From Larsenimonas salina (lineage in GTDB: Bacteria; Pseudomonadota; Gammaproteobacteria; Pseudomonadales; Halomonadaceae), in assembly GCF_023736155.1 (NCBI RefSeq), contig NZ_JAMLJJ010000003.1, positions 124,001 through 188,000 on the forward strand: 64,000 nt of DNA. The letters run 5' to 3'. The position numbers were made by a program, and so were the translations under genes. The notes under the pieces are model-generated. The model saw only the letters and a list, made by a program, of their open reading frames with translations, did no database searches and was not told the origin of the DNA. This document shows positions 26,594-35,218 of the stretch, piece after piece (the first letter of the stretch is position 1; every line of letters starts with the position of its first letter).

Positions 26594-27460
26594 ATGGTCA
26601 GCACCCCAAAGATTCACGCCCAAAAGCAGCGCCTGCCCGGCCTTGAGTCCGAGATGACACCCACTCCGGACGTCATTCGTGAAAGCTACCGCGGCAGCGG
26701 CAAGCTCGAGGGCAAGGTCGCCTTGATTACCGGCGGCGACAGTGGCATCGGCCGCTCCACCGCCGTGCACTTTGCCCGCGAAGGCGAAAACGTGGCCTTT
26801 ACCTATCTGGCGGAAGAAAAGAGCGACGCCGATGAAACCGTGCGCATGATCGAGGCCGAAGGCCAGAAGGCGCTCGCCATCGAGGCCGATCTGCGCGAGC
26901 GCGCCACCTGCGACGCCGTCATTCAGCAAACGCTCGACACCTTCGGCGGACTCAATACGCTGGTCAACAACGCCGGCACCCAGCAGATCAACGAAGACAT
27001 GACCACGCTGTCCGACGAGCAGTGGAAAACGACGTTCGAAACCAACGTCGATAGCCTGTTCTACATGAGCCGCGCAGCCCTTCCCCATCTGGGCGAGGAT
27101 GACACCATCATCAACAACGCCTCGATCAACGCCTACATCGGCCCGCAGAGCCTGATCGATTACAGCGCGACCAAGGGCGCCATCATCAGCTTTACCCGTG
27201 CGCTTTCAAATCAGGTCGTTGGCCGCGGCGTGCGCGTCAACGCCGTCGCCCCCGGCCCTGTCTGGACGCCGCTCCAGCCGGCTACCATCGGCGCCTACGA
27301 CCCCGAGAAACTTGAAGGCTTCGGCGAAATCACCCCGATGGGGCGCGCCGGCCAGCCGTTCGAACTCGGCCCCTGCTTCGTCTTTCTCGCCGCGCTCGAT
27401 TCCTCCTTCATCAGCGGCCAGACCCTGCACCCGAACGGCGGCACCGTCGTCAACGGCTGA
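26594..27460 (+). CDS. SDR family oxidoreductase, YhdF/YghA-like
   Basis: A classical-type short-chain dehydrogenase of 288 residues, started at the ATG at 26594 behind AGGGAG. The about 40-residue lead MVSTPKIHAQKQ..LPGLESEM before the Rossmann fold is typical of the YghA/GSP39 glucose-dehydrogenase-like group. Motifs are TGGDSGIG (NAD(P) binding), NNAG, and Tyr-x3-Lys in YSATKGAI. Stress-induced aldehyde or sugar reduction is the usual guess for this group. It ends in a strong hairpin terminator. Confidence 0.9.
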   Translation: MVSTPKIHAQKQRLPGLESEMTPTPDVIRESYRGSGKLEGKVALITGGDSGIGRSTAVHFAREGENVAFTYLAEEKSDADETVRMIEAEGQKALAIEADLRERATCDAVIQQTLDTFGGLNTLVNNAGTQQINEDMTTLSDEQWKTTFETNVDSLFYMSRAALPHLGEDDTIINNASINAYIGPQSLIDYSATKGAIISFTRALSNQVVGRGVRVNAVAPGPVWTPLQPATIGAYDPEKLEGFGEITPMGRAGQPFELGPCFVFLAALDSSFISGQTLHPNGGTVVNG

Positions 27461-27479
27461 ATGCATCAAGTGATTGATC

Positions 27480-27509
27480 AAAAAAGCAGCGCCAAGGCGC
27501 TGCTTTTTT
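27480..27509 (+). terminator. Terminator of the SDR gene
   Basis: AAAAAGCAGCGCC, two-base loop, GGCGCTGCTTTTTT. It begins 20 bp after the stop. Confidence 0.92.
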
Positions 27510-27569
27510 GCGTTAGATCACGCATCAGGCAATATGGGTAGATACGCCTGCCTCCACCCTGGTATTGCC

Positions 27570-28067
27570 ATGAGTCCCATTCACATTCGCGCCCTCGAAC
27601 CCGAGGACATCCCCGCGGTTCACGCCCTTTATTCGCAACCTGCCCTTCAGCGCAACACCCTGGGGCTCCCATACGCGCCCGCTTCGGTGTGGGAAGAAAA
27701 GATGGCCGCAGGGCCTGGCAAACATCTGCTGGTTGCAACACGTGAAGGGCAATTGGTCGGACAGATCAGCCTGCTGGTGGAAGAGCACCGCCCGCGCAGG
27801 CGGCATGTCGGAAGCCTTGGCATGGGTGTGGACGAAACTCATCACGGCAAGGGCATCGGCACCCGGCTTCTTGGCGCGGCGCTTGAGCTTGCCGATGACT
27901 GGCTGGGCCTGACCCGGCTCGAGCTGAACGTCTACTCGGACAACGCCGCCGCCATCGCGCTTTATTCCCGCGCGGGCTTCGAGGAAGAAGGCCGCCACCG
28001 CCTCTACGCTCGCCGCGACGGCGTGATGGTCGATGCGCTGACGATGGCGCGGGTGCGTGCGAACTAG
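27570..28067 (+). CDS. GNAT family N-acetyltransferase
   Basis: A 165-residue acetyltransferase from the ATG at 27570; an earlier in-frame ATG at 27474 would run through the SDR terminator and is rejected. Motif A is HHGKGIGTRLLGAAL (R/Q-x-x-G-x-G/A, acetyl-CoA binding), and motif B is LELNVYSDNAAAIALYSRAGF, typical of the RimL/PhnO-like branch. An amino-group or amino-acid acetylation role is likely; the substrate is unknown. It is convergent with the MTHFR-family gene. Confidence 0.9.
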   Translation: MSPIHIRALEPEDIPAVHALYSQPALQRNTLGLPYAPASVWEEKMAAGPGKHLLVATREGQLVGQISLLVEEHRPRRRHVGSLGMGVDETHHGKGIGTRLLGAALELADDWLGLTRLELNVYSDNAAAIALYSRAGFEEEGRHRLYARRDGVMVDALTMARVRAN

Positions 28068-28116
28068 GCTTTTCAGGCGTCAACGGGTCGACCGCGGCGA
28101 CCGAATCCTTTCGCGC

Positions 28117-29580
28117 TCAGCGCTGAGAATTATCGCCGTGGGCCTTGTGCGGTGACGACGCGTCAAACCATTGTGGCCAGGAACTTTGATGGCGCGCGTC
28201 GGCGTCCACGCACGGAATCAGACGATCCGTTAGCACCTGCGTCTGCCCCGCGGCCTTGGCTGTCCTGTATTTGACGCTGTGGATGCACTCGCGATCGCCG
28301 AACTCACAGCGGTTGAGCCGCGTTCCGCCGCAGGGCCCGTTCGCAAGGCCCTTGGGGCAGATCTCCGGGCAGATGTATAACGTGTCTTCAAGCCGGCACG
28401 TCCCGCAGGTATCACACCCGACCGTGGGCCGTTTCAGGCCCCGCTCCAACCGATGAAGCCAGACTTTGCCGCGCGGCGTTTGCCAGACGTTGCGCGTGAG
28501 CAGCCAGCCCCACCCTCTGCTCAACGGATTGGTGCGGCTGAACAGCAGTGAATGAGCCGCCGACAGTGCGTGATAGCGAACGCGCTCCGTCCGGGTCGCG
28601 CGTGAGCGCGACTCGCCCAGCCGCCAGTCGGCTTCCTCTGGATGAAACGTCACCTCGGCCACCCCCGGCATCTGCCAGCTTATCGCCCAGGCGGCGTGCC
28701 ACTGCTCGAGCGTCTGAATCGTTGGTTTCAAGGCCTCGATCGTTTGTTCAAGCGTATGCAGCTGTTCCGGGGCATGAATGCCCGAGAGGTGAATGCCGGC
28801 ATACCCCATCAATTCAAGCCCGATGATCTGCACGCCAAGGCGGGTAAGGCTGCGTTCACGGGCATAGGCCGGGGAAACCGCCGCTTCTGCGGCCAGCAGC
28901 ACGTGCATCGACGGGGTAACCGTGACGCCTGGAACGTGCTCCAAAAGCGTCGCGCTTCGGGCGGTCAACGCCATGACGCAGGCCAGAAGCGGCACGGGGG
29001 CGAGGCGCTCACGCACCCACGTTTGGGCTTCCTGGTACTTTTGCGCGTCGAACCCCAGCTGCAGGGTCAGAAAATCGGCCCCGGCCAAAAGCTTCTTGTC
29101 GGCCTTGAAGTACTGCGCCCCACCTTCGTCTTCCTGGTACTTGAACGGATTCAGGGCAGCGCCAAGCAGCCAGTTCGGCCTGGCCTTTCTGACAATCTGC
29201 AGGGCAGAGACGGATTCCAGATAACGCACGGGCTGACCGGGCTCATGGCCTGGAACCCGGTCGCCGGTCAGTATCAATAGCTGATCCAGACCGGCATCGT
29301 CCATCCGGTCCAGCTGCTCAAGCAGTGCGCGCCGCTCACGGTTCTTGCCGGAAAAATGAAGCAGTGTCGGAAAGGGGTGCGCCGCTTTTGAAAACGTCTC
29401 CGACGGCGAGAGGTCATCACTGCTGCTGACGCGGTCGGCGATGGCCCCAAACATCGGCCAGCCACACAGCGTTGAGCGCTGCATGAGGTTTTCAAAGCCC
29501 GGCAGGCGATCGGCAGAGCGTCTCGGAACAAACTCGACAACGCACACGAACCGGTGCTCGTTAAGTGCTTTTCTCAACAT
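28117..29580 (-). CDS. Methylenetetrahydrofolate reductase-family protein with Cys-rich C-terminal domain
   Basis: A 487-residue protein. Residues about 1-300 form a MetF-like TIM barrel (VVEFVPRRSADRL, LLILTGDRVPG, FLTLQLGFDAQKY). From about 385 there is a Cys-rich domain with CDTCGTC, LYICPEICPKGLANGPCGG, CEFGDREC and IHSVKYR, the MTHFR_C (PF12225) pattern, which probably binds zinc or an iron-sulfur cluster. Such fusions interconvert methylene- and methyl-tetrahydrofolate or pass electrons to the barrel. It is divergent from mesX-mesD, which makes methionine without methyl-folate. The start ATG is at 29580; no ribosome site is outstanding. Confidence 0.85.
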   Translation of the reverse strand: MLRKALNEHRFVCVVEFVPRRSADRLPGFENLMQRSTLCGWPMFGAIADRVSSSDDLSPSETFSKAAHPFPTLLHFSGKNRERRALLEQLDRMDDAGLDQLLILTGDRVPGHEPGQPVRYLESVSALQIVRKARPNWLLGAALNPFKYQEDEGGAQYFKADKKLLAGADFLTLQLGFDAQKYQEAQTWVRERLAPVPLLACVMALTARSATLLEHVPGVTVTPSMHVLLAAEAAVSPAYARERSLTRLGVQIIGLELMGYAGIHLSGIHAPEQLHTLEQTIEALKPTIQTLEQWHAAWAISWQMPGVAEVTFHPEEADWRLGESRSRATRTERVRYHALSAAHSLLFSRTNPLSRGWGWLLTRNVWQTPRGKVWLHRLERGLKRPTVGCDTCGTCRLEDTLYICPEICPKGLANGPCGGTRLNRCEFGDRECIHSVKYRTAKAAGQTQVLTDRLIPCVDADARHQSSWPQWFDASSPHKAHGDNSQR

Positions 29581-29926
29581 GATCGCTGCCCTTTTGATGC
29601 TGGATCGAGCGCGTTATCCAGCCTGAATCAAACATAATCGAACAACCAAGGCACTAGGCAAAGCCGGCCCAGCGCTGCCAAACATGAATTAAATTCAAAT
29701 AAAACTTGAAAATATTCAGTTTGTTTCATGATACCGGCTCATCGACAATACCGTTCAAACGCCCATCAATCCCCCCATCGAGTCGGAAGGCGCGTGGCCA
29801 TCGCATGAAAGCCGCGCTGCTTCAATGACCGAGGCGGCGATAGGCCAGCGCCGCAGGCCGACCAACAACGAACAGAAACGGCTTCGGGCAAACGACGAGT
29901 TTCAGGAATCAGGAGTGCAGGTCGCC
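29581..29926. promoter_or_regulatory. Divergent intergenic region with probable mesX promoter
   Basis: 346 bp between the MTHFR-family gene and mesX. The centre (29685-29735) is AT-rich. TTGAAA at 29706-29711, a 17-bp spacer and TGATAC at 29729-29734 make a plausible sigma-70 promoter for mesX. I see no SAM riboswitch fold or MetJ-type box by eye. AGGAG at 29911-29915 is the mesX ribosome site. Confidence 0.4.
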
Positions 29927-30910
29927 ATGAGCGAAGAGTTTACCTTTACCATCAAGCGCATCGGCTTCAATGAGCATTATCGCCCGTCAGACAGTACGCG
30001 CACGACCACCAATTTCGCCAACCTGGCCCGAGGAGAGAAGCGCCAGGAGAATCTGCGCAAAACGCTCACCATGATCAATAACCGCTTCAATGCGCTGGCG
30101 CACTGGGACAACCCGGAAGGCAATCGCTATAGCGTCGAGCTGGATATCATATCCGTTGACATGACGATCCACGCCGCACGTACCGGCAATGCACTGCCGC
30201 TGATCGAGATTTTGAAGACCACCATTGTCGACCACCGAACCGGTGAGCGTATCGAGGGCGTCGCGGGCAACAACTTCTCCTCGTATGTCCGGGACTACGA
30301 TTTCAGCGTCGTGCTGTCAGAGCACAACAGGAACCGAACCACGTTCAGTGTGCCGGATAATTTTGGAACGCTGCATGGCAACTTGTTCACGTCCTTCGTG
30401 AACTCGAGCACGTATAAGCACCATTTCACGAAACCGCCGATCATCTGCATCAGCGTCTCCAGCAGCAAGACCTACCACCGAACGGAAAACCGACATCCGG
30501 TGCTTGGCGTCGAGTATCAGCAGGACGACGACTCACTGACCGACGCGTACTTCAAGAAAATGGGCTTGAGCGTTCGCTACTTCATGCCGGAGGGCAGCGT
30601 CGCGCCGCTAGCCTTCTATTTCTTTGGCGACCTGCTCAACGATTACACCAATCTGGAACTCATCAGCACCATCAGCACGATGGATACGTTTCAGAAGATT
30701 TACCGCCCCGAAATCTATAACGCGAACTCCGTGGCCGGGCGTGCCTACACGCCACGTCTTGACCACTCGGACTATTCACTGACCCCGATTGTCTACGACC
30801 GCGAAGAGCGCAGCCGACTGGGCGTCGAGCAGGGCAAGTTTGCCGAAGAGCACTTCATCAAGCCCTACAAGCCGTTTCTCGATCAGTGGTCTGAACGCCC
30901 GTCCTGCTGA
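29927..30910 (+). CDS. mesX: DUF1852 protein, MesX partner of methionine synthase MesD
   Basis: A 327-residue soluble protein of the DUF1852 family, started at the ATG at 29927 behind AGGAG; the frame is open further upstream but lacks a ribosome site. It opens MSEEFTFTIKRIGFNEHYRP and contains VAGNNFSSYVRDYDFSVVLS and ICISVSSSKTYHRTENRHP. Published genetics of core methionine synthases showed that MesD needs a DUF1852 protein and oxygen, and neither methyl-folate nor cobalamin. Its chemistry is unknown; supply of the methyl group is a reasonable guess. It is 40 bp upstream of mesD in one operon. Confidence 0.9.
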   Translation: MSEEFTFTIKRIGFNEHYRPSDSTRTTTNFANLARGEKRQENLRKTLTMINNRFNALAHWDNPEGNRYSVELDIISVDMTIHAARTGNALPLIEILKTTIVDHRTGERIEGVAGNNFSSYVRDYDFSVVLSEHNRNRTTFSVPDNFGTLHGNLFTSFVNSSTYKHHFTKPPIICISVSSSKTYHRTENRHPVLGVEYQQDDDSLTDAYFKKMGLSVRYFMPEGSVAPLAFYFFGDLLNDYTNLELISTISTMDTFQKIYRPEIYNANSVAGRAYTPRLDHSDYSLTPIVYDREERSRLGVEQGKFAEEHFIKPYKPFLDQWSERPSC

Positions 30911-30950
30911 TTCTCCATCCACTGATTTCTTACCGATAAGGCCGTTCACC

Positions 30951-31979
30951 ATGAAGAACTGGTTACCCACATCCACGGCAGGCAGCTTGCCGAAACCCAC
31001 CTGGCTTGCCGAGCCCGAAACGCTTTGGTCACCCTGGAAGCTGGAAGGACAAGAGCTGCTGGATGGCAAGCAGGACGCGCTGCGTCTGTCGCTGCACGAA
31101 CAGCAGCTCGCTGGCATCGATATCGTCAGCGACGGAGAGCAGACGCGTCAGCATTTCGTGACCACGTTCATCGAACACCTCAGTGGCGTCGATTTCGAGC
31201 AGCGCAAGACCGTCAAGATTCGCGACCGCTATGACGCCAGCGTGCCCTCGGTGGTCGGCCCTGTCGCGCGCGAGAAACCGGTCTTCGTCGACGATGCCAG
31301 GTTCCTGCGAAAGCAAACCGAAAAGCCGATCAAGTGGGCCCTGCCCGGCCCCATGACCATGGTCGATACGCTGTACGACAACCACTACAAGAGCCGCGAA
31401 AAGCTGGCCTGGGAGTTCGCCAAGGCGCTCAATCAGGAAGCTCGGGAGCTGGCCGCCGCCGGCGTCGACATCATCCAATTCGATGAGCCCGCATTCAACG
31501 TCTTCTTCGATGAGGTGAACGACTGGGGCATCGCGGCGCTCGAGAAGGCCATCGAAGGGCTTGAATGCGAGACCGCGGTTCATATCTGCTATGGCTATGG
31601 CATCAAGGCCAACACCGACTGGAAAAAGACCCTGGGGTCGCAGTGGCGCCAGTATGAGGAGATTTTCCCCAAGCTTCAGGCGTCAAACATCGACATCGTC
31701 TCGCTCGAGTGCCAGAACTCACACGTCCCGATGGAACTGATCGAACTCATACGCGGCAAGAAAGTGATGGTCGGCGCGATCGACGTGGCCACCCACACCG
31801 TCGAAACGCCCGAAGAGGTCGCCGAGACCCTGCGAAAGGCCCTGCAATTCGTGGATGCCGACAAACTTTACCCCTGCACCAATTGCGGCATGACCCCCTT
31901 GCCGCGCGCGGTGGCACGCGGCAAGTTAAGCGCCTTGAGCGCAGGCGCGGCCCTTGTTCGAAACGAACTTGCCCTCTGA
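30951..31979 (+). CDS. mesD: Core methionine synthase MesD
   Basis: A 342-residue protein that matches only the C-terminal catalytic half of cobalamin-independent MetE (about 750 residues); the N-terminal folate-binding half is absent. Zinc ligands are visible as His and Cys in VHICYGYG, Glu in SLECQNS, and the second Cys of PCTNCGM near the C-terminus. It opens WLPTSTAGSLPKPTWLAEP, as in MetE barrels. It methylates homocysteine. Pairing with DUF1852 places it in the MesD family, which works aerobically without methyl-folate or B12. A strong terminator follows at 32059. Confidence 0.9.
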   Translation: MKNWLPTSTAGSLPKPTWLAEPETLWSPWKLEGQELLDGKQDALRLSLHEQQLAGIDIVSDGEQTRQHFVTTFIEHLSGVDFEQRKTVKIRDRYDASVPSVVGPVAREKPVFVDDARFLRKQTEKPIKWALPGPMTMVDTLYDNHYKSREKLAWEFAKALNQEARELAAAGVDIIQFDEPAFNVFFDEVNDWGIAALEKAIEGLECETAVHICYGYGIKANTDWKKTLGSQWRQYEEIFPKLQASNIDIVSLECQNSHVPMELIELIRGKKVMVGAIDVATHTVETPEEVAETLRKALQFVDADKLYPCTNCGMTPLPRAVARGKLSALSAGAALVRNELAL

Positions 31980-32058
31980 TCACAGGGGGTCTGAAACGCC
32001 TGGATTTTCTGACAGCGTCAAGAATCAAGACAGGTCTCAGCGGCCTGTATGGCCACAT

Positions 32059-32090
32059 AAAAACCCCGGCGCCAAAGGCGCCGGGGTTTG
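32059..32090. terminator. Bidirectional terminator between mesD and katG
   Basis: Ten-bp GC stem CCCCGGCGCC/GGCGCCGGGG with a three-base loop, flanked by A5 and TTT on either side. It lies between convergent stops. Confidence 0.9.
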
Positions 32091-32116
32091 TTTGACGTCT
32101 TGCCTGAAAGACGGAC

Positions 32117-34405
32117 TTAGACGTCGAAGCGGTCGTGCATCATGACCTTGTTCCAGGCCGCCGCGAAGTCACGCACGAGCTTTTCGTGACCGCCCTTCTG
32201 GGCGTAGAACTCGGCAAGCTGACGCAGCTGAGAGTTGGCACCGAAGATCAGGTCACAACGGGTCGCCTTGAACTTCGTCTCGCCTGACCTGCGATCATTG
32301 AGCGTAAATTCCAGCCCTTCGGAATCCACCTTTTTCCACTCGAAATCGGGTGAGGTCAGATTGAGGAAGAAGTCGTTGGTCAACACGCCCGGACGGTCGG
32401 TGAAGACACCGTGCTGGTGATAGGCGCCCTTCGCATTGACGTCGAGCACACGCAGGCCACCCACCAGAGCAGTCCATTCCGGCGCTGACAGACCCAGCAG
32501 GGCTGCACGATCCATGAAGATCTCTTCCGGCGAGACGTTGTAGGTGATGTCATCGCGATGGAAGTTTCGGAAACCGTCGGAGACCGGCTCGAGCCAGCGG
32601 AAGGTCTGTACGTCGGTCTGTTCGGCGGTGGCGTCATTGCGGCCCGGCGTGAAGGGCACGTCAACGGACACACCGGCATCGCTTGCTGCCTTTTCAACGG
32701 CCGCACAGCCGCCCAGCACGATCAGATCCGCCAGCGAGACCTTCTTGTTGCCACTCTGGGCACCATCAAACTCACGCTTGATGCCTTCCAGTACGTTGAG
32801 CACCGTCGAAAGGTCATCCGGATTATTGACCGGCCAGTCCTTCATCGGCGCCAGACGAATGCGGGCGCCATCAGCACCACCGCGCTTGTCGGAAGTACGG
32901 AAGGTGGAGGCAGAGCCCCACGCCACGGCGGCCAGCTGGGAGACACTGACGTCGCTGTCGAGAATGCGACGCTTGAGGTCAGCAATGTCACCGGCATCGA
33001 CGAGCTCGAAGTCGACGGCCGGAATCGGGTCCTGCCAGATCAGATCTTCCTGCGGGACTTCCGGGCCGAGATAGCGCGCCTTCGGCCCCATATCGCGGTG
33101 AGTCAGCTTGTACCAGGCGCGCGAGAAGGCGTCGGTGAAGTAGTCAAAGTCCTCGAGAAACTTCTCGCAGATCTTGCGATAGGACGGATCGACCTTCAGG
33201 GCGATGTCGGAGGTCATCATCATCAGCGGATGATCGACGCCTTCAAGGTGCGCGTCCGGCGTACGCGGAGCGTTCTTGTCGACCGGCGTCCACTGCAGGG
33301 CGCCTGCAGGGCTTTTCGTCTGCTCCCACTCGAAGTTGAACAGGTTCTCGAGATAGCTGTTGTCCCACTGGATCGGATTCTGAGTCCAGGAGCCTTCGAT
33401 CCCGTTGGTCATGGTGTCTTCGGCATTCCCCTTGCCGCGCGGGTTGTGCCAGCCAAGCCCTTGCGCTTCCATCGGGGCGCCTTCAGGCGCGAAGCCGATC
33501 TGGTCCGGCGGGGTCATGCCATGAGATTTACCGAAGGCGTGACCGCCAGCGATCAGCGCCACGGTCTCTTCGTCATTCATCGCCATGCGGCCGAAAGTGA
33601 TGCGAATATCGGCTGCGGAATCTTCCGGGATGCCCTTTTTGGCGGAGCCTTCCGGGTCGACGTAGATCAGGTTGGAATTCGATGCCGCCAGCGGCGCTTC
33701 GAGATCGTAGTTCTCATCACCGGCTTCCCCGGTCCAGCGCAGGTCGCGGTTGACCATCTGGTCCGGATGGCCTTCGAACGAGCCATGTGGAGCGTCTTCG
33801 ATCTTCTTGCCATACCAGGATTCAGGGCCCCAGTAGGTCAGGTTATCCGGCTCCCAGGCATCGATACGACCACCGGCGAAGCCGTAGGTGGGGAAGCCCA
33901 TGATCTCCAGCGAGCAGTTGCCGGTGAGCACGATCAAATCCGCCCAGGAAAGTGCGGCGCCGTATTTCTGCTTGATTGGCCACAAAAGACGCCGCGACTT
34001 GTCGACGTTGCCGTTGTCCCACCAGCTGTTGATCGGGGCAAAGCGCTGCATGGCTTCACCGGCGCCCCCACGACCATCGGCGATGCGATAGGTGCCGGCG
34101 GAGTGCCACGCCATGCGAATCATCTGCGGGCCGTAATTGCCGTAGTCCGAAGGCCACCAGTCCTGTGATGAGGTCAAAAGCGCCTTGATGTCCTTTTTGA
34201 CCTCGGCCAGATCCAGTTGATTGAAGGCTTCGGCGTAGTTGAAATCCTCATCCTGCGGATTGGCTTCGCGCGGGTCCTGATGCAAAAGCTCCACCTTGAG
34301 CCGATTGGGCCACCAGTGGTCGGTGGTTGGCTCGGAACCGGCAGCACCACCCACCGAATTGCCAGCAAACGGGCACTTACCGCCGATCTTGATCTCTTCG
34401 CTCAT
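32117..34405 (-). CDS. katG: Catalase-peroxidase KatG
   Basis: A 762-residue bifunctional haem catalase-peroxidase. The distal Trp100-His101 lie in IRMAWHSAG. Tyr248 (LIYVDPEG) and Met274 (GRMAMND) complete the Trp-Tyr-Met adduct needed for catalase activity, with the same Tyr-Met spacing as in M. tuberculosis KatG. The proximal haem His is H289 in [11 protein letters not shown]. The ATG at 34405 gives the family N-terminus ([16 protein letters not shown]); upstream in-frame codons to 34603 look non-coding. There is no signal peptide. No OxyR site is recognised by eye. The gene is flanked by two versions of the mesD 3' end. Confidence 0.95.
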   Translation of the reverse strand: MSEEIKIGGKCPFAGNSVGGAAGSEPTTDHWWPNRLKVELLHQDPREANPQDEDFNYAEAFNQLDLAEVKKDIKALLTSSQDWWPSDYGNYGPQMIRMAWHSAGTYRIADGRGGAGEAMQRFAPINSWWDNGNVDKSRRLLWPIKQKYGAALSWADLIVLTGNCSLEIMGFPTYGFAGGRIDAWEPDNLTYWGPESWYGKKIEDAPHGSFEGHPDQMVNRDLRWTGEAGDENYDLEAPLAASNSNLIYVDPEGSAKKGIPEDSAADIRITFGRMAMNDEETVALIAGGHAFGKSHGMTPPDQIGFAPEGAPMEAQGLGWHNPRGKGNAEDTMTNGIEGSWTQNPIQWDNSYLENLFNFEWEQTKSPAGALQWTPVDKNAPRTPDAHLEGVDHPLMMMTSDIALKVDPSYRKICEKFLEDFDYFTDAFSRAWYKLTHRDMGPKARYLGPEVPQEDLIWQDPIPAVDFELVDAGDIADLKRRILDSDVSVSQLAAVAWGSASTFRTSDKRGGADGARIRLAPMKDWPVNNPDDLSTVLNVLEGIKREFDGAQSGNKKVSLADLIVLGGCAAVEKAASDAGVSVDVPFTPGRNDATAEQTDVQTFRWLEPVSDGFRNFHRDDITYNVSPEEIFMDRAALLGLSAPEWTALVGGLRVLDVNAKGAYHQHGVFTDRPGVLTNDFFLNLTSPDFEWKKVDSEGLEFTLNDRRSGETKFKATRCDLIFGANSQLRQLAEFYAQKGGHEKLVRDFAAAWNKVMMHDRFDV

Positions 34406-34659
34406 GCTGTATGTCCTTAACGTCGTTTTTCTATCGCCGATGGGGCATGGCATCGGTAACACCGAAGACGATGTGTCGATGGCGCGGTACGACGTACCTT
34501 CGCCGCCGCGCTCTGGTGTGATTGCCGATACCAGAGGATAGGTAGACTCGGAAGTGCGCGCGCGCTTTCGACGATGAATTCTCGCTAACCATTCGTTCAA
34601 CACACGCTATGCATCGGCGCGTGCGAGGGATCGATGAGCGGGTCGAGGCGCAACACTAT

Positions 34660-34742
34660 AGGCTCCATCCCTGCACCCACTACGGCATGAATCCTTTGCC
34701 GCGCGCGGTGGTGCAAGGAAAGTTGAACGCCTTGAGCGCGCC
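34660..34742 (+). pseudogene. Remnant of a second methionine synthase 3' end
   Basis: Compared by eye without gaps, 34672-34739 matches the mesD 3' end (31875-31942) at 55 of 68 bases. Translated, it reads CTHYGMNPLPRAVVQGKLNALSA against CTNCGM..PLPRAV..GKL.ALSA of MesD. The zinc-ligand Cys has become Tyr. Nothing upstream in the same frame resembles the rest of the enzyme. It is a dead fragment of a paralogue, or of a copy left by rearrangement. It lies just upstream of katG, on the opposite strand. Confidence 0.8.
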
Positions 34743-34781
34743 GGCACCCCGAGTTTTATTAACGCCTCAAGTCGCGCCCCA

Positions 34782-34820
34782 CCGTCGTTTACTCCCGTCG
34801 TTTACTCCCGTCGTTTACCC
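34782..34820 (+). repeat. 13-bp tandem repeat, three copies
   Basis: CCGTCGTTTACTC at 34782, 34795 and 34808 (the last ends CCC). Non-coding. Confidence 0.93.
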
Positions 34821-35218
34821 ACCCCGTATAACACTCAAAACGATGGTCGCACGTCATGCGCTACCGCCTCATTCATGAACCGCCCCGTTATACGCCGCTG
34901 GCTCTGATGATCGATATCAGACCCATAACGTAGACCCCATTATCTCAGGTCGACGACGCACCTATGTACGCCACTCGTAGGTAGCGCAGCTTCACTGTCA
35001 AATCACCTAACGTGGTCTTACTGCGTCGAGAAGCTATACACCTTGCGCGAGCGGCAGTGAGTCGTGCGCAAACCGGCTGTGGATAGAACAGCATCAATCA
35101 CATCGCGCGTGGACTGACATGCGGGCCATGACTGCATTTATCTAAAGTGGCATTGCCCAATGAGCCGTAAATGGGGAGGTTGGTTACCCACGACAACGAC
35201 CCCAGGAACCACTGCGCC

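Larger units (their letters stand above)
34406..35218. other. Non-coding region upstream of katG and the lactonase gene
   Basis: About 810 bp. It holds the katG promoter region with an imperfect palindrome CCGATG-N8-CATCGG at 34437-34456, then the decayed methionine-synthase fragment (34660-34742), then a 13-bp tandem repeat (34782-34820), and then sequence with no recognised feature (34830-35200). No intact gene or RNA is supported. Confidence 0.6.

Noticed and set aside
32558-34168. Long plus-strand open frame opposite katG (536 codons)
   Set aside because: It is the antisense shadow of katG in GC-rich DNA: low-complexity Arg/Val/His translation and no family motif.
34609-34878. Open frame of 89 codons upstream of katG
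   Set aside because: Only a short middle part resembles MesD and its zinc Cys is lost; annotated as a remnant instead of a gene.
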